64,000 bases of DNA from Chaunax sp. Z400 (lineage: Eukaryota > Chordata > Actinopteri > Lophiiformes > Chaunacidae): positions 7,464,617 to 7,528,616 of the forward strand of contig CM075193.1 in assembly GCA_037577475.1 (NCBI GenBank). Reading direction: 5' to 3'. Below, one piece after another: positions 24,553 through 36,276 of this stretch. How positions within the stretch are numbered: position 1 is the first letter of the stretch; each line of letters starts with the position of its first letter. The position numbers and the translations under genes were made by a program. The notes under the pieces were generated by a model. It searched no databases, was not told the origin of the DNA, and saw only the letters and a program-made list of their open reading frames with translations.

Positions 24553-25593
24553 GTTTTCCCTACAATAATGCATTTCTTTCCAACTCTGATGTGTCATAAA
24601 ACCTTCACTTTCAATAGTGCATGCATGACACTTATATTTTCGTTTAGAGGATGTAGAAACCTACAATTACTTTTATTATGAAGTACTTTTACTTTGTACT
24701 TTTTGAGTAATCCTACCTTGAAATACCATGTAACGATCAAAATAATACTTTTTTCCTCCAATAATGCTTTTCTTTCCAACTTTGATGTGTAATAAAAACG
24801 TTATTTTCAATAGTGCATTCATGTCACTCACATGGTCGGTTAAAGTACATATAATACTAGATGTACAATCATTATGGAGTACTTTTACTTTGTGCTTTTG
24901 GAGTAATCTTTCTTCAAATTACCAGGTAACGATCAAATAATGTATTATTTTCCAACAAAAATGAATTTCTTTCCAACTTTGATGTGTGACAAAATATTAA
25001 TTGTCAATAGTGCTTTCAAGACACGTATATATTCGGTTAGAGGACATACTGCACTACATATACAATTATTATGAAGTACTTTTACTTTGTACTTTTGGAG
25101 TAATCCTTCTTCAAAATACCAGGTAACGATCAAATAATGCATTTTTTCCATACAATAATGCATTTCTTTCAAATTTTTATGTGTCATAAAACTTTTATTT
25201 TCAATAGTGCATTCATCATACTTATATTTTCGGTTACAGGACATAGAGTCCTACAAGTCCTATTATTATGAAGTACTTTTACTTTGTACTTTTGGAATAA
25301 TCCTTCTTCAAAATACCAGGTAACGATCAAATAATGCATTTTTTTCAACAAAAATGCATTTCTTTGCAACTTTGATGTGTAATAAAAACTTAATTATCAA
25401 TAGTGCCTTTATGGCACTTATATATGTGGTTCGAGTTTATATAGAACTAGATGTACAACAATAATGAAGTCCTTATACTTTGTACTTTTGGAAAAATGCT
25501 ACTTCAAAATATCAAGTAGCGATTAAAGTATGCATTTTTTTAAAGTATGCAATTTTTTTCAAAAATTCGTTTCTTTCCAAATTTGATATGTAA
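24553..25593. repeat. AT-rich ~197-bp tandem satellite, five copies
   Basis: The phrase CTTTCCAACTTTGATGTGT and neighbouring phrases (TTCAATAGTGC, ATTATGAAGTACTTTTACTT, TACCAGGTAACGATCAAATA) recur at 24,588, 24,784, 24,981, 25,178, 25,374 and 25,585, a period of 196-197 bp with a final 211-bp unit. Copies differ by roughly 10-25 percent by eye, so the array is not freshly amplified. Small minus-strand frames inside it (60-99 codons) repeat the same peptide phrases because of the repeat and are not supported as genes. Confidence 0.88.
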
Positions 25594-26330
25594 TTAGGGC
25601 CCGAGCGCGGAGGCTGCAAGGACCCTATTGTTCTGCAAGGAATTATTAGGGCCCGAGCACCAAGCTTGCGACCTCAAATTTGGTCAGTAAAGTCATAAGG
25701 TCTTGATGAATCATTATTGTGAATATTGTGAGTTTGGGTCACATGTTCGCCATCAAACAGGAACTTGGTGTTGAGAGGCCAAGGAACCTCAGATGCTCGC
25801 CAAAATTGACACACTCGTTAAAGGTCATACTACTTATGATCTCATATGGTTTACAGGATCGGTTGTGCCAAATTGGCTCCACAGCGCCCCCTGTAAAACT
25901 TTAAATAAGCATATCCGAGTCTGTGTTTAACCTACATGTATAAAACTTCGTAGAAATGTTTCAAGTTCCACCCTGAAGACATCTACAAAACAATATTGAG
26001 TAACAGTGATAGTGCCACCAGCTGGCAAATGCAAAAATGTCTCGTGTGACAATTTTTGTTTGATTTTGATTACATTTTCAGGGTGTGGCCTTCACGATAT
26101 AATCAAAGATGAGTCAAAATTATTAGGTGGTGTCTAGCGTCACATAGTGGACAAAATAAGGTACATCACAATCCGTCCGACAGTGTCCATAATGCATGCA
26201 GATACAGAACCTTGCATTTATCCAGCTGTGCAGTAGTGAGCCCAAAGTTGTTGCACGGCCCGACGGGCACACGCCGCGAGGGGCGCCGGGGTACGAGGGC
26301 CCATTCAATGCTGCTTGTAGCTTTAATTAT
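25594..26330. mobile_element. Fish interspersed repeat with GGGCCCGAGC end
   Basis: The left end TTAGGGCCCGAGC and right end GAGGGCCCATTCA followed by GCTGCTTGTAGCTTTAATTA are typical of a repeat very common in teleost genomes. GGGCCC motifs lie near both ends. The left end occurs twice, at 25,594 and 25,646, suggesting a truncated copy abutting a fuller one. No transposase frame is visible, so the element is non-autonomous or a remnant. I recognise the sequence from general familiarity and cannot give a database family name. Confidence 0.7.
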
Positions 26331-29300
26331 GATTATTATTATTATATATCACAAGTATTGTAGTAGTATAGAAGTAGAAGCAGTAGTAGTATTTTGCTGT
26401 TGTTTTAATACAATTCTATTTAATTATTATTTTAACAATAAGAAATAAGTCATGAGATGAAATTTTACAGAGGTATCAGAGGATAAAATAAAATGTAGAA
26501 ACATCAAATTATTTCTATCTATCTATCTATTTATTTATCTATCTATCTATCTATCTAGCACCATTTAGTTTCAATTTTTACTCAAACTGCTCCACAGTAA
26601 ACAGAATGGTATAGTAAGCACAATAAAAAGCTTATTGCATGTCCTAGAGGTAAATTGAAACACTAAAACACTGATTACAGCTACAAACAGTGTCACTGAG
26701 GTGAACCTTCTGTTTATCACATAACAAAGTGTCAGTTTTTTTGTCAGTTTCTAATGAAGTGAGAAAAACTTTGCAATCAAAATAACAATTTTATTCCTCC
26801 AAAACCCTGGTGACATGTTATAGCATTAAGATAAGAACATAATTCTATCAAACTCATTATTCTGTGCTGCACATAAATCATTTAAATGGAGTGCACTGTG
26901 CATGGAGAGGCTTGTTTGAGGAGGATTTCTTCTGACACTGAGAGCGCCAGTGTTTCTCCTGGAGAGGAGTGGGTCATGCCACCAACAGCACCCGCTGTCA
27001 TGCATGTAAGCATTTAATTTGTAATGATTTTTAATGGAGTTTCAGTGATGCATGAATGTTCTTTTAATGACTTCACCACCCAGTCTAGGGAAAAATCATA
27101 ATGTAACAGAAAGTCTGGCATACAATGTACTGTGCGACAATGGAATGACCATTAAACTACTGCAAAACAGCATACTGTGGCTGTAGATATATAATCTTAT
27201 CAGAAATTATTCCTATTCTCATGTATTTTGTGTTCACTTTGGGAGCTTAATGCTCAATTTGGACAATTGCTCTAACATGCATTCTCAGTGTTAGATAACC
27301 CACCGCCCCGGGATAATTATTTTATGTGTATTATAATTCTTTTTTGAGTGATTTTCATAAGTATTCTCATTACAATAATTTAATTCTCTCCTGCAACACA
27401 TCATTTATTTAAATTGAAAAGTTTATGTTTATGTTCTCAAGTCTGACTTAAGGTTTTTTTTATATATATATTGAAGCCTGTTTATGCTCTATTTATATTG
27501 TTATTTATACTATTCCAACCCATTACACAGTTTCATTCTCTTGCTTGCTTTGCCCTTCGAGCTTCTCCTTAATTACATCCTGCTCCTTTAGGATTGGTTC
27601 AGAGAAATCAATAAATTATACCTTACTTGTCTTGTCCCTTATCAAAAGTCCATATTATTTTGTACAATTAAATTAACAACTTAAATGTAACTTTTATTAT
27701 ATGTCATTTCTATTCCAAGTGAGATTGTAAATGCATGCAGGAAAAGACACACGAAACAGCTACAACAGGATATCTAAACATTGATGTCAGAAGCTTATTA
27801 TAAGAGACATTCTTTGTGTGAGCTGCACTTCATGAATTCTTTCTGCAGTGTAAATACTGACTGCAGCTGATCTGAATCATAATCCTTAAAAAAAAAAAGA
27901 CACATGAACAGTGTATCCAGATGGCCTTAGGTTCAGCTCAGCCACAGGAGGTCTCCACCACACACCAGAATATCATGTTCCTGTTATCGACCCAGAGCGA
28001 TCTGCAGTGGTCTTTCATGCTAGCAATGATGAGACAGACAGACACGTCAGACAGAGAAATGAGGCATAAATACTGAAGACACAGCTCTTTTGGGTTGCCA
28101 TTTTCCTTTAATTCATTTGATCCATCAAAGGATTTACAAAGCCTGCTATTTAAATGCTATTTTTTTTTTACCAAAACGAACACCATTCATTAATACAGCT
28201 GCACATTGTCAACATATCCAGACTCCAGCTGTGTGCAGACTAGCACCCAGTAAGTCAATGAAGAGGCAATATCTCATAATACTTCTCTCTGTTATAGATA
28301 GAAATAAATCCATGCAATATTCATCTCTAACCGTTATATTTCTTGTTTCAGATTTGGCACCATCTTTAAGATGTGAGTGAGAGCACCCTGAGGTCAGTCT
28401 CAGTTTATTCAAGATAGGAAATAAAGACAGTAATTATCCTGAAAACAATTTGAGTCCAAGAGTTTGAGTTTGGAACAGTCCAGTATCAGTTTGATTCCTA
28501 CTGCGATGGTTGTTCAAGTACCGAGAAGAAATTTATCTGAATTTTACAGAAACGATGATGCAAAAAGCCTGAACCACTGAAGGAATCATAATATGTAAAC
28601 CGACCCTTAACATTATTCTTAAAAAATACTCAGATAGTATCAATAATTGCATGATTTATAAATGTTTTTTTTCTCCTATGTATCATACAAGCTTAGTTAG
28701 CACTACACGTCATGTAGCAGTCAGTGCTGTGCAACAAATAGTCAATAATACTACTGATAATAACAATATTAATAACGATCATAACAATTCATTGTAAAAA
28801 TTAGCAAATCTATTCCAACTACTATGTAAAGGAAATGTTTCGACAGTGTGCTTTTTCTTCCAAAACAAACAAAATGGAAAAAAGGCTGCAGGACCACAGT
28901 GTGGAGATCACACTGCTCTCACAGAAATTGGCACTGTAACATACTGTATACTCTAAAAGACTGACAGCACCTCACAAACAGAGGAGGCTGTCAAAAAAGG
29001 AGCAGAGAAACATGCAGGCCTCTGGTTTGGCATTAATGTCAAAGGCCTTGCCATTCACTCTAGTACAGGCAAAAAGAATCAGGCTCAGGAAACATGCCCA
29101 GAGAATAAATGAGGCCATTATGGAAATAAGGGGAAAAGATCTCCGCTAACTTGTAGAAATATTCCAGTCGGGGGCTCCAGGATTAACTGATAATGTCTCT
29201 GATTTGAAGTGTATAAAGTATATGAAAAGTAAATCAAACCGAGCAGCCAAGGTGGAATACATTAGAGTGGGCCTTGGAAGGAGGTGGCAGATTCATAAAT

Positions 29301-30042
29301 AATTTGTGACTTGAGGGGCTGTTTGCACAGAGATATAACTCTGAAGAACTCATTTGACTGTTGAAACATTAGCTCTGCGTCTTTGAATAAATAGAATCTA
29401 TTTATTTATATATTTATTTATTAATGTGCAACCACCTCCTTATTATGAGTTCAGTTTGCATGACCTGAAATAATTGACCGTCTCAGGTAAGGATTCCCTA
29501 TCTGTGCTCTGATCAGAAAACGACTGCAGCACTAAAGCGAGCCAGTTAATCGTCAATTGAAATAGAGGGAAGAGTCAAATTCCAGTGATACTTTCAGGAA
29601 GTGTTGCTACAAATAGCCAAACCTGTGCGCTGAAAGTAATAAAAAGCGATCTGTTAAAGATAACCCAAAGATGAATGGTTTATGGAGATAAAAGGGGAGA
29701 GGAATAAATGGGCAAAGTTCTGTTTCCTGAGGCATGTTAAGATCTAGCACAATAAAAGAAAAAAAAACATCTCTCATCTCATTAAGCACTGAGCAAGGCT
29801 GTTCTCTAATAACAAAGCAATAACAAACCTATTTAATTAACAAGACAGGGTACGCTCATTGGGTTGCCAGTTTGGTAGCTGACTCCCCCAAATCCTTCAG
29901 CCACCAGGACAGAGCTGACCAACAACAGAGTGTCCGCCCGGCAAAATCAACTCAACGCCTATGGCCAGTAGTTTCAGGTGTGTGAAGACAGAGAAGCAAG
30001 GCAACGCCATGCCTGCACCCGTGCAGCTCTACCGGCAGGTCA
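26331..30042. other. Intergenic DNA, 3' flank of gng4
   Basis: AT-rich non-coding sequence between the subtelomere and the last gng4 exon. It has a CTAT microsatellite at about 26,510-26,560, and TTTATT signals (AATAAA on the minus strand) near 28,403 and in the cluster 29,399-29,423. The latter cluster would give gng4 a 3' UTR of about 620-640 nt. All open frames are short and show no recognisable product. Confidence 0.6.
26510..26560. repeat. CTAT microsatellite
   Basis: An uneven run of CTAT tetramers with two TTTAT interruptions. Confidence 0.9.
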
Positions 30043-30171
30043 TCAGAGGATGGTGCAGAAGAACTTCTTCTCCCGGAAAGGGTTCTCAGAGGCAGGGACA
30101 GGCACAATGAGGGGGTCCTCGCGTATGTGGGCATCGCAGTAAGCCATCAGGTCTGCGGCTGCTTTGGACAC
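30043..30171 (-). CDS. gng4: gng4 last coding exon with CAAX box
   Basis: The exon opens after the acceptor CATCATTCCAG with VSKAAADLMAYCDAHIRED and ends in FFCTIL and TGA. It begins on a codon boundary, matching the phase of the upstream exon. A tRNA-like sequence sits only ~20 bp upstream of the exon in the intron. Confidence 0.93.
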   Translation of the reverse strand: MSKAAADLMAYCDAHIREDPLIVPVPASENPFREKKFFCTIL

Positions 30172-33100
30172 CTGGAATGATGAAACAAAGCCGAAGTAGG
30201 ATTTGAACACATGATCTTGTCGTTGAAAAGCAATGATGCTAACCACTACGCCACCGAATGCATGCAAGGAACTTCTGACTCCTTGCAGTGCTTTTTCATT
30301 GTGGATAATCTCTCAAAAAGACTGCACTTTATGTTTGATGAAAAGTGGAAAAGAAAAGCTACATTTGCATTCAGAATTAGAGTTTGAATGTAAAAGTCCA
30401 CATTAATAGAAAACTAATAAGATTTACCTTCAAAATACAAAGAAAAATGTTACATTTTTAGTATGGATATAAATCATAACACAACACAACATAACAAGCT
30501 ACAGCTTCTTAAGAATATTTAGAATGTTAGTGTAAGAAGTAAAATATTAAAGCCATCTGATGTCTAGTTAGTGTTATCCATAAGTATTAAGAGATAGATT
30601 AAGGAGTAGATTTGACTGTGATGTATTTTAAAAAGTGGTTGAAAGAGAGAGGAGTTTGTTGTTTTGTATTGCACAGACTGAGCCTGTAAAGCAGTGCTTT
30701 CTGCTAAATGCTAATGTAAACACGCTAACATGCTCTCACTGCTAACATTCTGACATTTAGTGTGTTAGCCTGCTGCTCACTCTGCTAACATGCAAATGTT
30801 TCAGGATGAACCGTATTCCTTATTTTAGAGCGTGCTAGCATTCTTACAATTTCACAAAAAAAATTGAACTAAAGCTGAGGTGATGAGAATTTTGGATGTT
30901 GCGTGACTATTTTTTATTTAAAAAATGCAGATTGTGTGTGTTTCCAGTTCGTCAGTGCCGATGGGGACCACAGTGCTACCACAGCCTCAGGCAACAGGAA
31001 GCTCGTTGAGATGATTGACAGGTGTAATGGCGGGACCTTTACCACTTGAGTGGAAATGAGGGTGGGAATAACTACACAAGTCCTCCCTCAAGGCAAAAAG
31101 CACATTGTATTTGTGAAACAGTGACTGTAAACGTTACAGTACAGCCAGGCGGCATGAGCATGCAGATCTCTACTGGGGAGCTGAGTGGGAGGTTACGGGA
31201 GGGGAGGCTGCAAATGGAGAGCAGAGGAGCAGCTGCATCAGAGGGATGGCGAGGGCGAAGGGATCTACGTGGAGGACAGAGCCATCTGATCTCCTCCCTG
31301 CCACCTCACCTCACCCACTTCTGCTCTCTACAACACAACATCCACGAACATCCAGATTTAAACGTGTGTTATTACAGCATTATATTTACAGTCTCAGCAT
31401 ACATTTATATTTTTATAAGGGTGTTGATCAAAATCTGGTGCTTAGATTTCTGTGTTTTAAAAGGAACAAAAAGGCTGGTGTTCTTATATATTTTTCTTAT
31501 TGTCAACAAATGCTATAAAAATATAAAAATCTTCAGCGACAACACCATCAGCTCCTGAAGATGCTAATATAAACGGATCATGAACACTTTCCCTTTTAAT
31601 AAAGGCTTAACAAGCTCCTTAAACACATGTTACTCAAACAGGAGTGGTTCATTTTTTGGGGACTATTTTCATCAGTGGATTAATACACATTAGGTGCAGT
31701 ACAACAACGTGGCTCGCTGATGAGTTTTTTGGAGAAGTTCAACAAGTAAGATAGGAAATATTTGTCAGTAGGAACAATTCATGGTTGGTTTGGGTCTTTT
31801 TATGCGGTTTGTTGATAAGAAAAATATTTCATAAAGAAAAAAACATACACTAGTATAATTCGCATACTGTATTTCTGAAAAATTATAATTATCTTTTATC
31901 TCATTTGTAGTTTTTGAACCAGTAACCTTAATTTAAAACAAGATTAAGAGTCCACAGCTACGTTAGCGGCTCTTAGACACTAATGCTAAGAAGCTACTGG
32001 CTGCAATGACAATGCTAATGTGCTGACATTTAGCAGGTATCATTTTCACCATGTTCACCACTGGTTGAGAATGTTAGCCTGCTGAGTTGCTAAAGTACAG
32101 CTGAGGACGAAGGGAATGCCATTAACTTCACAGGGATTTGGTCATAAATCTGCTAAAGCTAATGTTGCTAACACTTATTCTGATCTAAATGGTTGGTTTT
32201 ATTAAGGTCATAGTCATAAAGCTGTTATATTAGAGGAAAGAGGAGAGTTATATTAAAACAAAACTCATCTCAACAGACGGCACAACATGTTCTAAATGTT
32301 TTTCCATTGAATTGAATTTCCATCTCTTGGCCCAAATCAGACATTCATCCGAGCATCCAGGTCTGCACAAAGTGGGAACATTAACGAAGCCTTCTCTTGC
32401 AATGCAAGTAAACAGTTTAATTATTGTCATAATCAAAGTAAATACAATAATTATATTATCGTGTAATGTAGCCAGGGTTTCATAAAGAAGAAGAGCCCCA
32501 CAGGACAAAAAGTAGCATTGCAGTGTGTGTCATTAAGCCCAGACTGACTGTAATTATACTGCAGCCCCATGATGGAAGGAGAGTCCTTCTAATTAGCACA
32601 GATCACATTCCTTTGGCTGATTGAGCAATTAATGAGAATGTAGTGATCCCTCAATCAGCAGCACAGAGACTGCTCTTGTCACTATAACACCTCATCAGAT
32701 CCCTTAATTTAATGGAAGGGATTCCCAGACATGGCTGAATATCTACTTTCTTCTTTTTCTTTCGTACATTTCTCTCTCTAAAACTCTCCCATCTGAGGGC
32801 CAAAGTTATTTTATAACTGTCTGATTTGCAATAATCTTATATGAATCTGTCCCTTGTAAGTCTGTGTTTTTATCACAGAGACTCGACCTTCAATTTTTTA
32901 TCTGTACTATAAAATAAAGACAACAAAATAATCTTAAATTATACACAAAATATCCATAAGTGCCTTTTGGAGCACTCTCGCTCCATCAGTACAAACTTTT
33001 TTCATCCTTAATTCATTCATTAAGTTGGTAGTAGAAGTTTTTTAATTTAATGAACATTATGAACTAAATACTGATTGCACAATTCAATGGTTATGGAATA

Positions 33101-36100
33101 ACGAAGCCATCAGCATTTAGATTGGTCACCTATAAACCTCACATTCACTGTGCAATTCAGGTACAAACCCTGCCAGGAAAATGAAGACTGATTGGAGATC
33201 CAGTCAGGGTGGTAGCCAGGCATCACTTCTAACTGTTATGTCTCCACTTTAGACTAAATGGATGAATAAACTCACATTTTTGTGCAGTGCTGTTGGGAGT
33301 AGTTACTCTTAAAGCAATCTGGTTGTTTTTGAAACAGCAGTTTTATGTCATCGTAGTTGTCTGAAAAACAAACTACTAGTGATGTTGATCTAAATTACAC
33401 AGATATGAAGTTTTGCCTTTACAAAAAAATATAGCATAAATTGAAATATGCCAGATCCCTATTTGTCCTCTTGTAAAAAACCAAACAGTGTGGTTAAAAA
33501 AAAGAGTATAAATGCCCTAAACAAATGAATCTGCAGAAGTTTCCATTTATTGTCAGATCCTCTCTGGATAGGAATGAAACCCTTTCAGATTCAGACCAGA
33601 TGAAACATTTGCATTCAAAATGTTGCGATGACAATAAAACTGGCGAGCCAAATCTCTTCAGACGCAATTTCCATGCTCAGTGAGCCATGCTATGAAATTC
33701 CTGGATATCCTGTCTTTTTATTTTTTTCAGTCATGATGACTATCATCGCTAGTCCTGAACGCCTAAGAGTCGTTCAAATAGCAGAAATATATTAATACAA
33801 AATATTTTGTTGGGGTGAAAACATCATGGAGTAAAAATGATGACTGTTAGTCGTGGTTGTATCTAATGAATAACAGAGAAATCTCTATTTACAGAAAGAA
33901 TATTCTGACATTTTAAAGCATGGTGACTGACCTCAACCATGTACATAAGATTCAAACTCAATATTTATCCAGCAGATACAGTCTGACAGAGAGGTGGTGA
34001 CACTGGTGCTTCCAAAGTGAGCTGGCTCTCCATGTGACAGGAAGGTAAACTAAACTAAGTCGAGAAACATTAACTTTGTTGTCATCTTGCTATTGGAATA
34101 TATTATGATAGATTAAATATTTACCTATGTGCAAAATACCTATGTAAGTACTTAATACAACCTATGTGGTTGTATTAAGTACTTTGTTGCTCCAGACGGA
34201 GCTGTGTGAAGTCTGATTAATTAACTCAGGTGATGTCACTGGTCTGAACACTGCAAGTTCAAAAATGAAAAACATCTGAGGGTGTGGTGTTATAAAAAGA
34301 AAATAAAGAGAAGAGATTATCACTGTATGAACCTGGACTGTGTGTGTGACCTTTTGCATGTGTAGAAGAACACAGAACATTATTAACATTAGATCCTGTG
34401 TGTGAGTCAGGAGATAATTAGTGAAGTTGAGCTGTGTACCTGGTGCATAAAGGGCACAGACATCAGATACGTGCTTCATCGTTTCTGCTGCAGGTAATGT
34501 AACTAATATTTTCCCTCATTATTGAAGCATTTTACCTCATGCATCCCATCTGCTATTAATCAGAATGATCATTTTTCCGACATGGCCAGTCGTGACCTGC
34601 AGACTGTTGTACATGTGCATCACCAAACCTGTTACGCACAGAGGCATGCACCGCAGCCGTCCTCCCACAGCTCAGTTAAACATTGATGCGTTTGCTCACA
34701 TGCAGTGAAATGGAGCTGTTGATTGCTTGAGGCCGAACTGATTGACTGGGTTGCATTGTAGGTAATGTAGATGCCAGGTTTTGACTGGGAAGAAGAAATG
34801 ATGGAATAGAAAAATCAATATCTCTGATTCTGCTGCATCAATTTTTATCTTTTTTAAATTGCCTATCATGAGTCTGAGAGTGATGTAGGAGTGCAGGGCT
34901 AAATCGGGGGAATACTAATAGTCCTGAACAATTAATCTAAATATTATCGAATTGCTATAAGGCCACATGCAATAGCCAAAGCACAAGATCTGCAATATTT
35001 TGATAAAGGTACATAGAATAACAAACTCAGAGAACATACACAACTATACGATCCAACTACTATATGTGTGGATATATGTTTCAGATTCTGTCATAATATG
35101 GTTGTATGAGGCCTCAGCATCACCTCTCAACCATCACCTATAACCCACTTGAAGTGTCGTATCTTCAGTGTGCTCATATTTTCTTCTTCTTCTTCTTATT
35201 TTTCCTGTGATGGGGACGTTTCTGGATGTTTCAACCTCTGGGTAGTGGGCTTGTAGCCCCCAGAAACAAAGTGCGAGATCAGACGGTAGGCTAAAAATGT
35301 TACATCACTGTCTCTGTCACTATTCTGCTGTGTCATGGATGTATGAAGAGCTGGAGGCGAGTGTTCCCATTTAAATTCACACAAAATCTAGCTATAAGGC
35401 ACATTCCTGAAGGGTTGTGTGGAGGTGTGGGTGTGTTTATTTGGGATTAGATTATTTATTAGGATTATAAATATAAGATTTAGCGGTGTATGACAACATG
35501 GTGAGTTCTGAGCAAACAAAGCATGTTTTGTGCTTTAAAGAAAATAAACAATAAAAATGAAATGTTTGCTGCGTTGCCTATTTGTACTTCTGTAAACGCT
35601 CAATGTGTCTAAATCAGTGGAGTTAATATGTCATACAGGAATCCTATTCTTATGCAGACCTGCCATAAATAAACCTGTAAATATTAGAAACGTTAAAGCT
35701 CATTAAAAATGTAATTTTTTTCTACAAATCCTGTATTTGCATACTAAGGCGATGTTTAAGACAACTAGTTTGAGTTTTTAGAACAGGCTCATGCAGTGGT
35801 TCCCAAATGTTTTCATTTAAAGGACATGTGACGTGATAAAAATGAGATCATGGAGCCTCATCTGAGGAAATTCTGTCCTGCGCTCCTGCGTCAACACATT
35901 TTAGTATTGTGCTATTTTAAACCCATGACCAAAATAGTCATATATTTTTCCATTGTGTTACTTTATTACTATTATTATTAATGTTATGGATGAAAATATA
36001 GTTAAAATAAATTGTTCCCTGTTATGCTGACGACCCCCTGGAACTACCTCCAGGATCCCTTAAGGATCCCACTGGGTTCATGTAAACCTCAGCAATTCAC

Positions 36101-36269
36101 AAATCCACATAGCACCTATCTGTTAGAATATATGTGCTCATGGGCACAGGTTAAAGTCAGAGCCCTGTACCTTTATCCTATCCATGCAGGCCTCCATCTT
36201 CAGCTGCTCCACAGCTTTCCTGGCCTGAGAGATGCTGGCCGTGCTGTTGTTGACAATACCGTCCTTCAT
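30043..36269 (-). CDS. gng4: G-protein subunit gamma-4 (coding region, 2 exons)
   Basis: Encodes a heterotrimeric G-protein gamma subunit, which pairs with G-beta and anchors the dimer to membranes. The coding parts are 36,171-36,269 (33 codons) and 30,043-30,171 (42 codons plus TGA). Joined at a GT-AG intron of 6.0 kb they give 75 residues, the length of human GNG4. The start ATG follows GGAGCACC. The N-terminal part contains SISQARKAVEQLKMEACMDR, the helix that forms a coiled coil with G-beta. The second exon has the typical SENPFREKKFFCTIL end, whose CTIL is a CAAX box; the terminal Leu predicts geranylgeranylation. The N-terminal asparagine-rich start and overall match favour gamma-4 over gamma-2 or gamma-3. 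A splice acceptor at 36,277-36,278 leaves 7 nt of 5' UTR on the first coding exon, so at least one upstream non-coding exon is expected. lyst lies upstream in the same orientation, as in human. Confidence 0.93.
30190..30262 (-). mobile_element. tRNA-like sequence, probable SINE head or tRNA relic
   Basis: Read on the minus strand, this has an A-box-like GGTGGCGTAGTGGTTAGCAT and a B-box-like GTTCAAATCC about 35 nt later, the internal promoter layout of a tRNA. The acceptor and T-arm stems pair poorly by eye, so a working tRNA is unlikely. A common fish repeat starts with a similar GTGGCGCAGTGGTTAGCA head, and this is probably a decayed piece of it. Confidence 0.55.
31950..32160. repeat. Interspersed GCTAA-rich fish repeat
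   Basis: Words such as ATGCTAATGTGCTGACATTT, TTTAGCAGGTATCATTTTCA, CACCATGTTCACCA, AAGTACAGCTGAGG, GGGATTTGGTCATAAA follow each other in the order I associate with a common percomorph repeat. A weaker related stretch lies at about 30,690-30,860. It has no coding potential. The family name is not known to me. Confidence 0.5.
35793..36060. mobile_element. Possible hAT-like transposon fragment
   Basis: The edge CAGTGGTTCCCAAATGTTTT resembles the terminal repeats of hAT-type DNA transposons, and the phrase GACGACCCCCTGGAACTACC about 240 bp later resembles the internal DNA of such elements. No matching inverted end was found, so this is only a weak suggestion. Confidence 0.25.
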
Positions 36270-36276
36270 GGTGCTC
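36171..36276 (-). CDS. gng4: gng4 first coding exon
   Basis: The coding part is 36,171-36,269 and 36,270-36,276 is 5' UTR. The acceptor (minus strand TTTGGCGTCACAG) follows a strong pyrimidine tract. The donor AAG|GTACAG falls on a codon boundary. It encodes the beta-binding N-terminal helix. Confidence 0.92.

Larger units (their letters stand above)
30172..36170 (-). other. gng4 intron, 6.0 kb
   Basis: Non-coding intron between the two gng4 coding exons. It contains the tRNA-like sequence at its 3' edge, two stretches rich in GCTAACATGCTAA-like words (about 30,690-30,860 and 31,950-32,160) that resemble a widespread fish interspersed repeat, a TTC run at 35,180-35,198 and a candidate DNA-transposon edge near 35,793. 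Open frames up to 170 codons (31,046-31,558) show no recognisable protein. Confidence 0.7.

Noticed and set aside
24945..25369. Repeated small frames in the 197-bp satellite
   Set aside because: They share phrases only because the DNA is tandem; they have no starts in a fitting context and no recognisable product.
25594..25605. TTAGGG in the fish repeat as a telomere seed
   Set aside because: It is part of the repeat's own end (TTAGGGCCCGAGC), found without telomeric repeats, and is coincidental.
30190..30262. Functional tRNA gene
   Set aside because: A and B boxes are present, but the stems pair poorly and no clear anticodon arm is seen, so I call it a relic.
31046..31558. 170-codon plus-strand frame in the gng4 intron
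   Set aside because: No recognised family and a low-complexity hydrophobic C-terminal half from AT-rich DNA; it overlaps another frame and is probably chance.
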